Shown here one piece after another: positions 33,399 to 45,671 of a DNA stretch of 64,000 nucleotides. Below the pieces are notes generated by a model, which was given only the letters and a program-made list of their open reading frames with translations, was not told the origin of the DNA and searched no databases. The stretch covers positions 4,712,001 through 4,776,000 of the forward strand of contig JAJFPB010000003.1 of the NCBI GenBank assembly GCA_020881915.1, given 5' to 3'. The stretch comes from Paramyrothecium sp. XJ0827. Lineage: Eukaryota; Ascomycota; Sordariomycetes; Hypocreales; Stachybotryaceae. The translations under genes and the position numbers were made by a program. Within the stretch, counting starts at the first letter, position 1. The number at the start of each line of letters is the position of its first letter.

Positions 33399-36276
33399 GT
33401 AGTAGCTTGGCCCCGGAGGTCGAGTCGGTAAGGTGTTGGGGATCCTTTAAACGATAGAAAAAAGATGCTTCTTGAATAGGGAAATATAACGAAAGGCCAA
33501 GCTTGTATGAGGGGCTCGGGAGCCTGGTGCCAAGAAATTACTACTATAAACAGAAGAGGCTTGATTCTTATATATTAGAAGATAAAGTTTCGTGTCTCTT
33601 AAGAGGAAACACCTGTGAAATCTTGGTTCTTTAATTACTATAGAGCGACCTTTTATAGAATAGGCTAGTAGCAGGGCGTAAGAGGTTGACCTTATTGCAC
33701 TTATGAAGCCAGGTCTGGCAAGCGCCATGGCTTTAACTTTTTCCCCTAATTATAAATAGCTCTCTTGTGTATATACTAAAGCTTAGCCCCTATCTAATGG
33801 ACGGTGAGAGCGGACTTCCGTCCAGTTCTCCACTGCCCAACCGGCTTGTCGGCTGAGGGGGAGGGCTTGGCAGCCCACGAATCAAAGTACCAACACGGAA
33901 GACAGGTTCCAGATCGCTTACCCTCATGAAATTGCACGCATTTTTTACTTAATATGCCCACTCACAATTTGGATTCAGTATGGAAAGCTTCACGATGGAA
34001 ACTCACCAAGTGCCACACGAATCAAATGCTGCGTGGCCATCGCCTTTCGAATGCCGCTCTCTTGATGTAGGAAAGCGAGACACTTAGATAATTTATGGCA
34101 GCCTTTTCAGACTGGGCATCGTTACCATAATGTTTCACGCGAAAGTTGCGATCTGAAGAACTCGGTTTGAACTGTGTCTTGGCAAAAAGGATCATTCGCC
34201 TTCGCTTAATGCTTACGTTCGGTATAAGAGCTCGGACTTCTCAATATTGTGGGGGTTAAACAACATGCCAAGCCATTCGTGGCCAAATACGCGTGGAGGA
34301 ACGCAAGCGAACATGTAGGATCGTTGTCACATTACATCATACGAGCTTTGCAGTCTACTCTGCAGAGACGGTTGCCCACCTGCTCTTCCAGGAAACACAT
34401 GCATATTCGCGTACTCCATGTGTTTTATGCTGTCTAACTATTTGCTAGAGATATCCGGCGAGCCCGGTAACCGCAGATAGTTAGAGGGCGCGTATTGTGG
34501 TATTCTCACCTGCCCTTGCTCCTGCAGCAAATGCACTGGGCTTGAAGCTTTCGAAATTCAAGCTTTTGCAATGCATTTGAGAAACCCAGAGCACAGACAA
34601 CAGTGTGTTTCTTCAAAGCGTATTCACGCCAACTCAAATCAGATCTTTTCCCCGACTTATCAGTCAACATTGCATAGCTGTTCGATAAACCCCGTGAATC
34701 CTGATGATCGGGGTTGGGCAATCCTTGTGCGAGCTACTCCTGAGCCTGGCTACAATTGTAGAAGAGGGTCTGTTCGATGAGGACCACACTCAATGCCCTA
34801 GCTCAAGCTCTGCATGAGGGACAGGTCAAATTGGCCTGTTGCTGAAAGTTTGCAACAGCATAGGTCAAGAACCTGCATGCCTGTGATGAGACATCTTTTG
34901 GGTGCTTGGATGGGGCGCAGTAGATTGTTCCTGATACTGCAAAGAAGAAAGTAAAAATGATAGTAAGTCAGTCTACAAAAGTCAGCAATTATATAGCTAT
35001 TGCGGAGCTTTCTTCCTCATCGGCTTGCCCGGCACCAAATACCAGCCAGGGTCACACTACCCTGTCGAACGCCGTCTCATCCCCAACGATTGTCACATCC
35101 CTACCTCTGTAGACCAAACTTCCTCCCATTATTGCAGGCAAATGGAAAAGGACACGGAAAGTGACAACTGGGCTCCAAAAAAGCAACTTCTTGGTGCACG
35201 ACGAATTCCCAAGACCCATCATGACAAGATGACCAAAACAGGCCAACAGCGGGTAAAATGATGGGATGAGGGAGAGTAGGATCGTTTCAATCACCGGAGA
35301 TCGTCACAATTGAACCAGAAAAGTGCTGCAATAGTATGCACAGTGACTGCTCCAGTAGCCTTTTATGCCTTTAAATTAGTTCAAATGTATTTGATGCTCT
35401 TTAGGTTCGACTGTTCCACCTCCTACATTTATTTGGATATTTCTTGAGTATAGGGTAAGCCAATATAGAAGCTACGGACTGGACATTTCCTCCTACCCCC
35501 AACATTGCACGTAGATTTCGAGGCGTGATATTAGCAATGTCGAAGAGAATTCAGTTGTGTTCAATGATATAAATTGGAGCCCGTCTCGCGGCATGAGATG
35601 TGGAATAGGAGACGTTCAAAGTGCCCACTGGGGAGTAGGGCGACGCGTGTAGACGAAACTTGGTGGTTGGAATTGCAGGTTGAGAGCCGAACAAGAAAAT
35701 CCGACTCAACTATAGTAATGTGACACGAACCGCTGCTGTAGTATCCGGCAATATTCCTTAGCAAACGGAGTTTACACTCAAAATCAAGTGACTGGATATT
35801 GGTAGTTCTCGCCATCAGAAGCCAGTCCAGAATTACTATTTCCTGCGCCTTGGTCTTCCGTGATGTGCGTGTGTGATTGGTGGTGAACATGGAATACGAA
35901 AAATACGACAAGCCACAACGCACCAATAACATCAATTCATCTTCTGAAAGGAAAGTCACTGTGGGTGGAGGAGAGGAGATCCCGAGTGCGGCTTCCAGGG
36001 ACTAAATTAGTTGCGAGGCTGACTCGTTCAGCCGCAACGCAATGTCGGGATGTTGATTGGCAAAGCAAGGGTCGATTGAGGCAAGTTGCTGGTTGCGGAG
36101 GGCATACCATGTCACTCCTGCATGTGGAATTGAAACGAATGAGAGTGCAGGCGAATTGTGGAATGAAAACGGGAGGTTGTCCAAAATGCGGTTGTCATTG
36201 TCGACTTTCTCCCTCTTCTTCTACAATCCCGCCAGCCAGAACAAACAAGACCTATCCGCAAAGAACTTGCAGCATC
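33399..36276. other. Intergenic, no supported gene
   Basis: 2.9 kb. An AT-richer patch at about 33450-33780 may be an old repeat relic. Short frames elsewhere lack homology signals, codon structure and convincing starts. Confidence 0.4.
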
Positions 36277-37553
36277 ATGTGGGCTCCATCTATTTTCTTC
36301 GAAGATTTGTGTCTCCTTCTCCTTGTACCCTTCGTCGGTGCTCAACGGACCGTTTCAATCGAAAACAGTATACCATCTGATGGGCACAACTGCCTCCAGA
36401 AATGCGTCTTTTTCCCTGGCGTGTACGAAGACATCGGAACAGCGTTGGCTTGCGGTAGGCCTGTGGAGAATGAGTGTTATTGCGCAACGGAAGCCGCCTC
36501 GGCCACCGTTGCCAGGGACTGGATTGACAGCTGCGCGAGCTCACAATGTGCCGCTGGCGACCTGGAACGGGACATCACAAGTATGCGCAGCATCTACGCC
36601 AGGTATTGCCTCAATGCTGGCTTTACCCAACCCATTGTATCTGAGTGGTACACCACTCAAGAGGAGGAGCCTAGAACAACCGAGGAATCTACTGCCGGGG
36701 GGGACTCAGAGAACACAGCCAGCCGCACGCGTGATGCCGAGCCCGAAAGAACTACAAGAGTAACCATAATCACGGAGACATCACAATCCGAGCCACCAGA
36801 CAGCGGAGCCGGCCGAACGCTTGGTGAGTTGATCTTCCTCGGGGCTGTGATAGTGCCTGTGGGGATCCTGCAGCTGCTCTAGGTACTGCCATGCTCTGAA
36901 ATCCTTTGTTCATCATTTGGAAGTCATACTAATCATAGTCGTCTTGACTCGCAGAAATCATTGACGTTACATCAACCGTAACTATACCGCCGACGCGATC
37001 CAAAGACGCGAATTTAGGGAATAGCCTGGACGGCGCGTCGACGAGTGACAAATCAAAGAAACTCGGAATCGGCCTTGGAGTAGGGATAGGTGTTGCGCTG
37101 ATACTTGCTATTCTTGGGATCTGGCTCTATCTCAGACGGAGAAAGAGTCGCCAGGCCCAGAGTCTAGCGGCGGCCTACGGATTCGACCAAGAAAACAAGA
37201 CCATTCCCAATAACGGTTCATCAGAGCCGCCTACGAAGACAGTCTCCCCTGTGAGCAGGATTGAAAGAAAAGCCGTGCCTTCGGCAATTTCAACGCCTTC
37301 CATACTTCAATCAGAGAAGACGGAGCTGTCGGGTCAGCATGTCACGAGGGAAGTCTCCGGCCGTGAAATCCACCCTTTGCCCAGCTTATCGCCAAGTCCA
37401 CCGGTGCCAGTGCCGGGTCAGTATGAGATGTGGGCTGGCAATAGAGCACGGCAGGCACATGCAGTGCATGAGAATAGCAATGAGCGGCCACATGGTGATC
37501 CTCGGTATGAAATGGGCCAGAGCGATCCTCGGTATGAATTAGGTGGCAGATAG
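36277..37553 (+). CDS. Eight-cysteine (CFEM-like) single-pass surface protein
   Basis: Exons 36277-36823 and 36955-37553 (GTGAGT donor, ACTAAT branch, GCAG acceptor) give 381 residues. The ATG at 36277 starts a signal peptide (about 1-23, LCLLLLVPFVGAQ). An extracellular domain of about 43-113 has eight Cys in the order C-x3-C, C, C-x-C, C-x4-C, C, similar in number and spacing to CFEM domains. Then come a Thr/Glu/Ser-rich stalk, a membrane helix at about 219-242 (GIGLGVGIGVALILAILGI), a basic RRRK stop-transfer and a Pro/Ser-rich tail ending in a doubled DPRYE motif. This looks like a cell-surface sensor or adhesion protein. CFEM itself is not certain, because the PxC start and the Asp are not clear. 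Confidence 0.75.
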
Positions 37554-38024
37554 TGGCAACAACAAACTGTCCATCGAAGTTAAGTCCCGTTGTCGTGGAG
37601 CTAGTTAACCATATTATTTCTGCCTGAGCGTCAAGCAAATGCTTCCGCTTACCGTGAGCAAGTAACATTACCCCATTGCCATATCTGGATTAATCAGTAA
37701 GACAAGGATACTTGTCAACCCATTGACTTGTGGGCTACTTGTTAGATCATCGGGGTTTGTAATCCGGTTACTCCATGGTCAGGGATACAGATTTTAGGTA
37801 TAGTCTTAATGATTTGGTGGGAACTGTAGGGTTACCATTTTCCCGACGGCGCAATTCCCGTTGCCGCACCATCTAAAGCCTCCGATCCTCCCTACCATAT
37901 AAGCGCATCGGTTTCGAGCACACTTCTTTAGCAGAGACCTTCAGTTAAATCCACCTTTACTCACTGCTTGAGATCTTTTATGGCACTATAGAATCTGTCA
38001 GAACAAACTTCCGCATCAGATATC

Positions 38025-38891
38025 ATGCAGCCAAAACGGACAATCCTCATCACCGGCTGCTCCGACGGCGGCCTGGGCTCTGCCCTGGCGCTCGCATTTC
38101 ACAAAGCCGACTGGCGTGTTATTGCCACGGCCCGCAAGGTCGAAAAGCTCAAAGAGACGACTGCCGCGGGTATCGAGTCTGCACAGCTCGACACAACTTC
38201 CAAGGCTTCCATAGAGGCATGTGTGGAAGTTGTCAGGACCATGACGGATGGCAAGCTCGACGCGCTACTCAACAATGCCGGCAGTGGATACAGCATGCCA
38301 GCGCTGGATCTGGAGCTGGACCAGGTGCGACAGGTGTTTGAAGTCAACACCTTCTCGCTCGTCCCGCTTACCAAGGCCTTCTTGCCTTTGTTGCGAAATT
38401 CTGTTGGAGGAGGCATGATAATCAACAATACTTCTATTGCAAGCAGGTTCTCACTGCCATTCGCCTCGGCCTACAACGCATCCAAAGCAGCAGCTGCATC
38501 TTTGACTGAAGGCTTGAGACTGGAGTTGGCGCCCTTTAACATTAGGGTCATTGAGATAGTCACCGGCTCGGTAGAATCTCAATTCTTTCAGAATACGCCT
38601 CCAAGCGAGTTGGCGCCAGATTCCCTCTATTTGCCGGCTAAAGACCCCATCGAGAAGCATATGCGTGGCGAGCACGGCCTAGGTGCAACGGATCGCCATC
38701 AATGGGCCAAGCAAGTTGTTGCCGATCTGAGCTCTTCGAAGCCTCCGCACCACATTTGGCGTGGCAAAAATGCCTTCGGAGTTCGGCTTGGTGTATTCTT
38801 GCCAACTGGGTGGCTTGATTGGGCGGTAGAGTCGATAGTTGGCTTGGATGTGCTGAGAAAGAATCTGAAAGAAGTAGAAAAGTCCAAATAG
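38025..38891 (+). CDS. Short-chain dehydrogenase/reductase, Ayr1-like
   Basis: Intronless, 288 residues. Classical SDR marks: TGCSDGGLG nucleotide-binding loop (10-18), NNAG (83-86), Ser near 137, and YNASK with Y150 and K154. The GCSDGG form of the loop and the length match the fungal 1-acyl-dihydroxyacetone-phosphate reductase-like group, which is NADPH-dependent and acts on lipid precursors or other ketones; many members have unknown substrates. A TATAAG lies at 37898, about 125 bp upstream. Its stop is about 215 bp from the stop of the convergent GST gene. Confidence 0.85.
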   Translation: MQPKRTILITGCSDGGLGSALALAFHKADWRVIATARKVEKLKETTAAGIESAQLDTTSKASIEACVEVVRTMTDGKLDALLNNAGSGYSMPALDLELDQVRQVFEVNTFSLVPLTKAFLPLLRNSVGGGMIINNTSIASRFSLPFASAYNASKAAAASLTEGLRLELAPFNIRVIEIVTGSVESQFFQNTPPSELAPDSLYLPAKDPIEKHMRGEHGLGATDRHQWAKQVVADLSSSKPPHHIWRGKNAFGVRLGVFLPTGWLDWAVESIVGLDVLRKNLKEVEKSK

Positions 38892-39107
38892 TCTTGCTTC
38901 TACAGCGCAGGGATTGGAATGTCTTTGAATTCATTTGACTGTGGACTAAAGAGTTTGGAGAAACACGAACAAGGAGCAACTGCTGCGCACCGGGGCCATC
39001 GGGAGGAAGTTGGATTGCTGCGTTGTCCTGTACCAAGAAGCGAATGCTGGAATACACAAGACACATAAATTCATTGCTAGACTATACTTTTAATGTTTGA
39101 ACCAGGA

Positions 39108-39836
39108 TCATTGGCTGACTTTCGCGGACAAGTCTTCAAGCACCTTGCGTCCTCTTGTGCAGTCTTCCTCATGCATTGGCTCCCGAGCAGCCTCCCTGAT
39201 CCCAGCCTGAACCCACTCGTGCACCGCTGGATGCTCGAACAGCCTCTCGATATAATCTTGGGCCGTCGCATCTCCCAGCTTGAGACCATATGTCTTGCAG
39301 CGGGACGCGACCGGCGCGTAGAATGCATCGGCAGCGGTGAATTTCGGACCCGCGAGCCAAGGGCCGCCAAACTGCTCGAGTCCGTGTTTGAACAGCGTGG
39401 TGAACCGGTCCAGATCTGCCTGCAAGGCTTTGCTAGGAGGACCACCCAAGTCAATGCGCAGGCCGACGTTCATGGAGCACTCGTCGCGAATGGCGCTGAA
39501 TCCAGAATGCATCTCGGCGGCGGCACTGCGGGCGAACGCCCTCGCGGCTGGCTGATCCGCGCTTGGCCACACATCAGGATACGACTCCGCCACATACTCG
39601 ACAATGGAGAGCGAGTCCCAGATGGTGATCTTCTGCTCCGAGGCCCCTTCGATTGTGTGATGCAGGCAGGGGACCTTGCCGCTGCTGGAGAAAGCCTTGA
39701 ACTCGGGCTGGCGGATGCCGGGCTTGAAAAAGTTGAGCCGCTCCTCAAAGGGAATGTCGAGCGCTTTGAGGATGACCCATGGTCGCATTGACCAGGAGGA
39801 GTACCGCTTGTTGCCGATATAGAGGACGTAAGACAT
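39108..39836 (-). CDS. Glutathione S-transferase family protein
   Basis: 242 residues from ATG 39836. The frame is open further upstream, but MSYVLYIGNKRYSSWSMRPW is the standard N-terminus, so the rest is taken as leader. Thioredoxin-like half: YSSWS near 12-16 as glutathione-activating region, GKVPCL with the cis-Pro, and DSLSIVEYV. Helical half: WLAGPKFTAADAFYAPV. It conjugates or isomerises with glutathione in the cytosol. The IGNKRYSSWS type is shared with bacterial GSTs whose substrates are mostly unknown. Confidence 0.87.
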   Translation of the reverse strand: MSYVLYIGNKRYSSWSMRPWVILKALDIPFEERLNFFKPGIRQPEFKAFSSSGKVPCLHHTIEGASEQKITIWDSLSIVEYVAESYPDVWPSADQPAARAFARSAAAEMHSGFSAIRDECSMNVGLRIDLGGPPSKALQADLDRFTTLFKHGLEQFGGPWLAGPKFTAADAFYAPVASRCKTYGLKLGDATAQDYIERLFEHPAVHEWVQAGIREAAREPMHEEDCTRGRKVLEDLSAKVSQ

Positions 39837-40828
39837 GATGCCGTCAGCAGCGGGTATTTGACGCGAAGGAATGGTTTTTGTCGATGACTTGAGATAGTTG
39901 GCGAAAATATGCCACAGTAAAGATGAGGTTACGGAATGATCGATTGTTTGATGGCTTGATGTTCGAAGGTACAAAGGGCGGCCATATATAAATGTTCACC
40001 ATGCTGAGAGTCATCTCATGCTAGCGTTACCGGAAGAGCTAGGCGACTCCACTTTCGCGCCCTCCTCGCGACATCTGTGGAGAGGAGGTTGCAGTCCCGC
40101 ACGTGCATGAGTAACTCAGCTAAGCCGTTCAGCTTAGAAAGAGCTACCTCATAGTGTTACTGCTTCTACATCAAAGCACAAGGTATCAACCATTATCTCG
40201 AAACTCTACGAGATGGGTACTCATCGTGGTGTGAAAGGAGTCTCGACTCTAGAAAATGTCAAAGATGCAGTAAGTTTGTCTCAGAACGATGAGTACCAAC
40301 ATTCTTCAACCCTAGTCTTCTGGACCTCCTAAAACAGTCAAATCTCCGTAGAATCTTCAGCCGCACGCACCGCTCGTAGAGCGGCTTACAAATAAATGCA
40401 GAACCCACACTGGACTCAATTGTGGACATGCCGAATGCGTGCTGTTATTAGACCTAAGGGCAAGGTGCTGCCATTTCTGCAGTATATTTCCCTTTTCTTT
40501 TCTTGTGAAGGATGCTATTTATGCCGACTATCTGAGAAGCAAAGAGCAAATTAGTTATGCCTACCGCATACTATCTTCGATTGTTGGTGCGCTGCGCCAG
40601 AACCTCAGTCTGATGTTGGCGTGGGTAGCCCCTATAATGGTATACGAAAATAATACACGAATGCCTTTCGGGATCATAGGATTAGCGAATGTGAGATGAT
40701 TCAATGATTCTATTGAATTGTTCCAGCCGCGGCTCCAGGCTCCGTCCAGCGTTGCCTCCAGTTGCAGATATCTTACACAAGTATACAAATTCCATACGCC
40801 TCCCATACCATTTCCATTGCTCCATAAA
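39837..40828. other. Intergenic
   Basis: It holds the 5' side of the GST gene and the 3' side of the next minus-strand gene. No supported coding region. Confidence 0.5.
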
Positions 40829-41591
40829 TCAATAAGTTCCCTTGTCAGTCTGACCGCTCAATGCTGGCATCTCCTTGATCCATTGACTCCCCCAAATATT
40901 ATCAACCATCCACTTTGCCAATGCGGCTCGTGGAGTTGATAACCCCCATCCCTTGTCGCCAAGGCTTCCTTCATAGACTTCCTCCGTTCGGTCAGTCCTC
41001 CAGCTCTCTTCGTCGCATTCCCCTGGGATTAGAGCAACTCTCACGAGTGTCCACTTCAGGCCTTCTCCGTCTTCTTCAAATACTGTCGCCAAGTTTTGCA
41101 TATTTTGGTAGACAGCTCCCGCTAGGAGTCTCATGGATCCTCGTACCACCCTAGGCATAAGCCCTCGGTGGTCGTTGGGGCGCGAAATACAGAGGTTGCC
41201 GATGGCAATGATGCGCCGGATGCCGTTCTCGCGCATCATAGGGAAGACGTCATTTTTGTAGATGTCCGAGTAGTGAGAAGGGTCCAGTTTACGTGCTCGG
41301 AAGCTCGGAGAAAGAAGGGAAAGCACGGCGATACATGGCCTCATGGCGTCGCCGAGGGCTTTGTGATCACTAGTATCACCTTGGACCAGCTGAGTAAATG
41401 ATTAGCTCCTGAAATTGGGTGCAAGGTATCGTCACGCCTACTGTGAGGTGTGGGTTTGCCCAGAGATCAGCTGGGATTCTGGAAGGGTCGCTGACAAGCG
41501 CGACAACGGGTTGTTTGCGGGAAAGGAGCTCCCTCAGCAGACAGGTGCCGGCTGAGCCGATGCCGCCCAAAACAAGTACCGGAAGAACCAT
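40829..41591 (-). CDS. NmrA-like NAD(P)-binding protein (atypical SDR)
   Basis: Exons 41591-41442 and 41389-40829 (52-bp intron, GTAGGC donor, ACTCAG acceptor, phase 0) give 236 residues. The start MVLPVLVLGGIGSAGTCLLREL has a GGxGxxG Rossmann motif. An in-frame ATG at 41609 is an alternative start. Later parts fit the family: PSRIPADLW, LVQGDTSDHKALGDAM, MRENGIRRIIAIGNL, and a C-terminal STPRAALAKWMVDN. The Tyr-Lys catalytic pair of classical SDRs is absent, as in NmrA-type redox sensors or isoflavone-reductase-like enzymes. Confidence 0.8.
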
Positions 41592-43823
41592 TTTTATGAT
41601 GTTAAACAATGCTCAACAAGTCATGAAGATGCGAAGGAAAATGCTCTTGATCGATGCTGTTGACGAGATTCCTCGGTCAGGTATATAGGCCTTCGCCCCA
41701 GCCACTTCAGTTTTGTCGGACTTCCGCTTCATTTCCAGAGATCCGCCCTAGCAACCCAACTCGCCCGACGATACCAACATGGACAAGGGTTTAGCCCAGA
41801 TCGATCAAGGCCGAAGACGATCTGGCGAGATTTAAGCTATGGAAGCCTGACTAGCGTGGGCTTTCGCCCAACGCTTGCCACGTTGCATGAACAATTAATG
41901 AAACCAGCCCACTTAGTGTTCACGATAGCGCAACGTGAGCCCGCAAAACGTCACGTCAGGTACGGGTGGCTGGGAGTTGTGGCAAGGGTTCCCCAGGGTT
42001 GAATAGTTGCCCGATTACCGAGTATCGTGCCAAGTTTCTAGAAACGTGGCAAATCCAGGGGCCGCGACCTCCGTATCCTGATGTGCCCAACGATCAAGAT
42101 GGAGAAAGCCTGCAAAATCAAACAAGATCCACCTTTAACCAAACCCAACGTCATTTTCGAAGGCAGGCTACACGGGTTCCTGAATTCAAGGCCGTGAAAT
42201 CCACATTTTGCGAGTCCAAAGTGGCAGTTCTGGGACATGAGGCTTACAGGCTTGATTACCCTCGTACATTGACGCAATCATGGCCTTGTTCTATCCAGGC
42301 CTGTCGCCTAGCCTCATCTTTAAAGTTTTTTTCAGCAAACTTTTACAAATTTATGGCCAGATGTTTGATTGCACTATTGGCTCTTGCCTGTGCCTGTTGG
42401 AGGAGACAGTGGACACTTCTGCAACAGCCTACGGACGGTTCCGATCAGAGGTCGGAATTTGAAGCCCTGGTAGTGGAGTTCCTTGCAAGGCAGAGCTCTA
42501 CCAAACAAGCATAAACCTGGCATGAGCAATCAGGAGACTAGCCGCAGCATCCGTCAACCCCAGACCTAAGTTATCGGATAGGTACATTATTTGCCTGAGA
42601 ATTTGTCGAATCTTGAGCTGACTCACTCAACAATGCCACCATTTCAGACGATAAATCGAAATTTCTTAGTTGCGATTTCATGTGCCTAGGCCTGAAGTGC
42701 GCGTATCAGCACAACATAAGTTCTTATTTCAGTGACGCTCCATGACCTTGAGCACAAAGCCAGTCCATTATGGATGAAGCGCACGATTCATCAGAGATAA
42801 ATGAGTTGATTGTAAGCGGGCACCACCAGAAAGTCAATTAAATTTGCCGCCTAGATCAGAAATTTAACCTCATGCAGCAGGATCTAAAGTTGCAAAAATA
42901 TGAAGTACGTGGTTAATGAAATCGCAAACGTGAATCGTATATGAGGTAGTCTTGCATCACACAACCAGTAGACCTCGAGACAAGACAATCGGCACGCCGC
43001 CGCCGATGAAATCGTAATGACCATGGCAAAGCCCCATTCTGAAAGGTAAACAAATGACTCGCAAGTTGGGGAAGAGAATTCTTGTCAGGTACGTGGCTGG
43101 TGCCACTGGAGCCGGACGAGCCGTTAGTGCTCTTCCTGTGTATTGTGGCAGAAACGGTACGATATTGACTTTTCAGAGGTTTCCAGTTCCTGAAGCGAAC
43201 AATCGTCTAGCGCCTAGACAACTTTATGGACATGGCATTGTCCAAGAGTTGTTTTTTTGCCGGATGGTGTGTGGTGATTGGTAAGTATGATTCAATGACA
43301 CATGGACTTTCCACTCTTTTGCAAAAGAGTTTGACTTGCAACTGTCGGCTCTGCGAGATAAGCTAGCAACGGCCGAGCATTCTTCAACATCGATCACTGA
43401 AGCTTAAAAGAAGCGCTATAAGCCACTCAGGGGGAAACCTTCTTATGCGTGGGGCCCCGGCATAAAGGTACGGAGTAAGCGCCTCTCCCAATCTAGAAGG
43501 TAGACGCCCCCAAACGGGCAGCTTGCGCATGATCGACAGCAAGTTCCGACCCCAACCCGCTATTAACTGGGGCGGTGCTCGCTGAGGAGCCGTGGCACCT
43601 AACCAGTGCAGTAAGTCCTTTTGAATTGCCGAACATCCTTTCCCGTTCCTGCCGCGAGCTGCTCGCATGACACGCGGCGCGATGGACCGAGGCCGGCTGG
43701 CTGCACAGCTATATAGACCATGCCGGCTGGCTTTTCGGACAATCGCCTTCTGTCTCCCCAGGCCTTTGCTTCTCCGTGTTCTTCTGGTTCGGATTCCCGC
43801 GGTCTTTCAAGCCTCTTGTTACC
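41592..43823. other. Intergenic, 2.2 kb
   Basis: No supported gene. A 182-codon frame at 41966-42514 has no ATG at its head and no recognisable domain. A TATATA lies at 43710, about 110 bp before the carboxypeptidase start. Confidence 0.45.
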
Positions 43824-45242
43824 ATGAAGTTCGTCGCCGCCGCTCTGAGCTTCGTGCTCCCGCTCGTCGCGGCCAAGACGTCATATGATGGCTACAAGGC
43901 CTTCCATATTGACAGTCACGACGACTACGAAGGTGTCAAGAGCGCTCTTGCCGGCCTCAATTACGTCTCGCTGGGGTGCGAGCACGACCACAAGACCTTT
44001 GACGTCGCCATTGCGCCGGAGAGCCTGCAGGACTTTGAGGGGTTGGAGTTTGACGCATCGGTCATCACTGAGGATTTGGGTGCCGATTTTGCGATCGAGT
44101 CTACCCACAAGCCGTACTTGGGTAAGTTAAACCAATGCGGGTGGTGGATGCGACAAGATTAACCCTTGCAATAGCTACCCGAAAGGAGCACGGCGTTGGT
44201 TCTCTCCCCGACATCTCGTACTTCAATTCCTACCATACTTTCGAGGAGCACGAGCAGTTCCTTGTTGATCTGCAGGCTAGCTTCCAGAACAACTCGGAGG
44301 TGTTTGTCGCAGGAGAATCGCTGGAAGGCCGCCCGATCCAAGGAATCCACCTTTACGGCAAGGATGGACCCGGTGTTCACCCCGCCATTATCTGGCACGG
44401 AAATGTTCATGCGCGTGAATGGATTACCGGAGTGGTGAGTCTGACGTGCGCGACAACTGGAAAATACTGGCTTGCTGATTATTGTTAGACCGTGGAGTAT
44501 CTAGCTTATAAGCTCGTGGACGGCTACCAGACTAGCAGTGCTGTGCCTACCAGCACGCTGGACAACTACGACTTCTACATCATGCCCGTTGTCAACCCTG
44601 ATGGTAAGTTACGGATCCCTTGTTGAAAAGACCTCTGCTGACGATGCGCCAGGCTTCGTCTACACCACCCAGGACCGCATGTGGCGCAAGAACCGCCAGG
44701 TCCGCACCGGCAAGCGCTGCGTGGGAACCGACATCAACCGCAACTGGCCGCACCAGTGGGACGTGCCCGGCGGCTCCTCGCCCGACGCCTGCTCCGAGAC
44801 GTACCGCGGCGAGGCGCCCGGCGACACACCTGAGATGGCCGTGCTGACGAACCACACGCGGTCCCTGGCCGAGTCCACCGGCATTAAGATGTTCATCGAC
44901 TGGCACTCGTTCAGCCAGCTCATCCTTCTGCCGTACGGGTACAGCTGCACCGCCGAGGCGGAGAACATCGACAAGCAGATCGAGCTTGCGGGCGGCGTGG
45001 CCGAGGCCATCAAGAGCGTCAACGGGCTGACGTTCCGGTACGGACCAACCTGCTCGACCATCTACCCAGCTTCCGGTGGCAGCATGGATTGGGCGTATGA
45101 CATTGCGGGTGCCGAGCTGGCATGGGGCTTCGAGCTCAGGCCTGCAGGCAACGGCAATGGCTTCGTGATTCCCCCATCTAATATTGTTCCATCTGGAGAG
45201 GAGAACTGGGCGGGTATGGAGTATCTGTTCTCTGTATTTTAG
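43824..45242 (+). CDS. Secreted M14A metallocarboxypeptidase
   Basis: Exons 43824-44121, 44175-44434, 44489-44603 and 44653-45242 give 420 residues. Signal peptide about 1-17 (FVAAALSFVLPLVAA), activation propeptide about 20-100, then the peptidase. Zinc ligands are H178 and E181 (VHAREW) and H309 (IDWHSFSQ); substrate-binding Arg is in DINRNW (R254); the catalytic Glu is E385 (GFELRP). These match the carboxypeptidase A/B family, which removes C-terminal residues outside the cell. The last 37 residues lack any membrane anchor. All key residues are present, so it should be active. Confidence 0.93.
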
Positions 45243-45671
45243 ATGTAGAGGGGCCACTGAACATCGGCAGGAGGTCTGATGTATTTCCATGTATATTTTC
45301 TATATTATCTGTATATGGACACACCTCATTATGATATCCAGGTTTAATCCCATGCTGCCCCTGTGGCGCATTTCGCTACGTTGTATGGTCGTCGTAATGT
45401 GAGTCCAATGGGTAAGACAATTCAGCCGACCCTGCTCTGCCAATTGATCCTCCATGCCGCTGTAAAAACGATTGCTGGTCATGATTCCATATTAATAATT
45501 TGTCGCGTTACCGTCCAATCTGACTTCATTACGATTTTGTACCGTTGGGATGGCACGTAGGGTGTATGTAGCCGAGTTTCGATCCCTGATTGAAACGCAG
45601 CTATCCCTCGAAACTGGCGTGTTCGCTTGGCGAATGCCTCGTAGTCCGTTACTTCTATATTCTTGTCGTTC

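Noticed and set aside
33450..33780. AT-rich patch that might be a degraded LTR or MITE
   Set aside because: No second copy, terminal repeats or target duplication found in the window.
35561..35959. 132-codon minus-strand frame after the UstYa gene
   Set aside because: No domain, no supporting intron signals, normal chance length for this composition.
41966..42514. 182-codon open frame
   Set aside because: Begins at GTG, has no ATG at the head, no recognisable domain and no visible splice partners.
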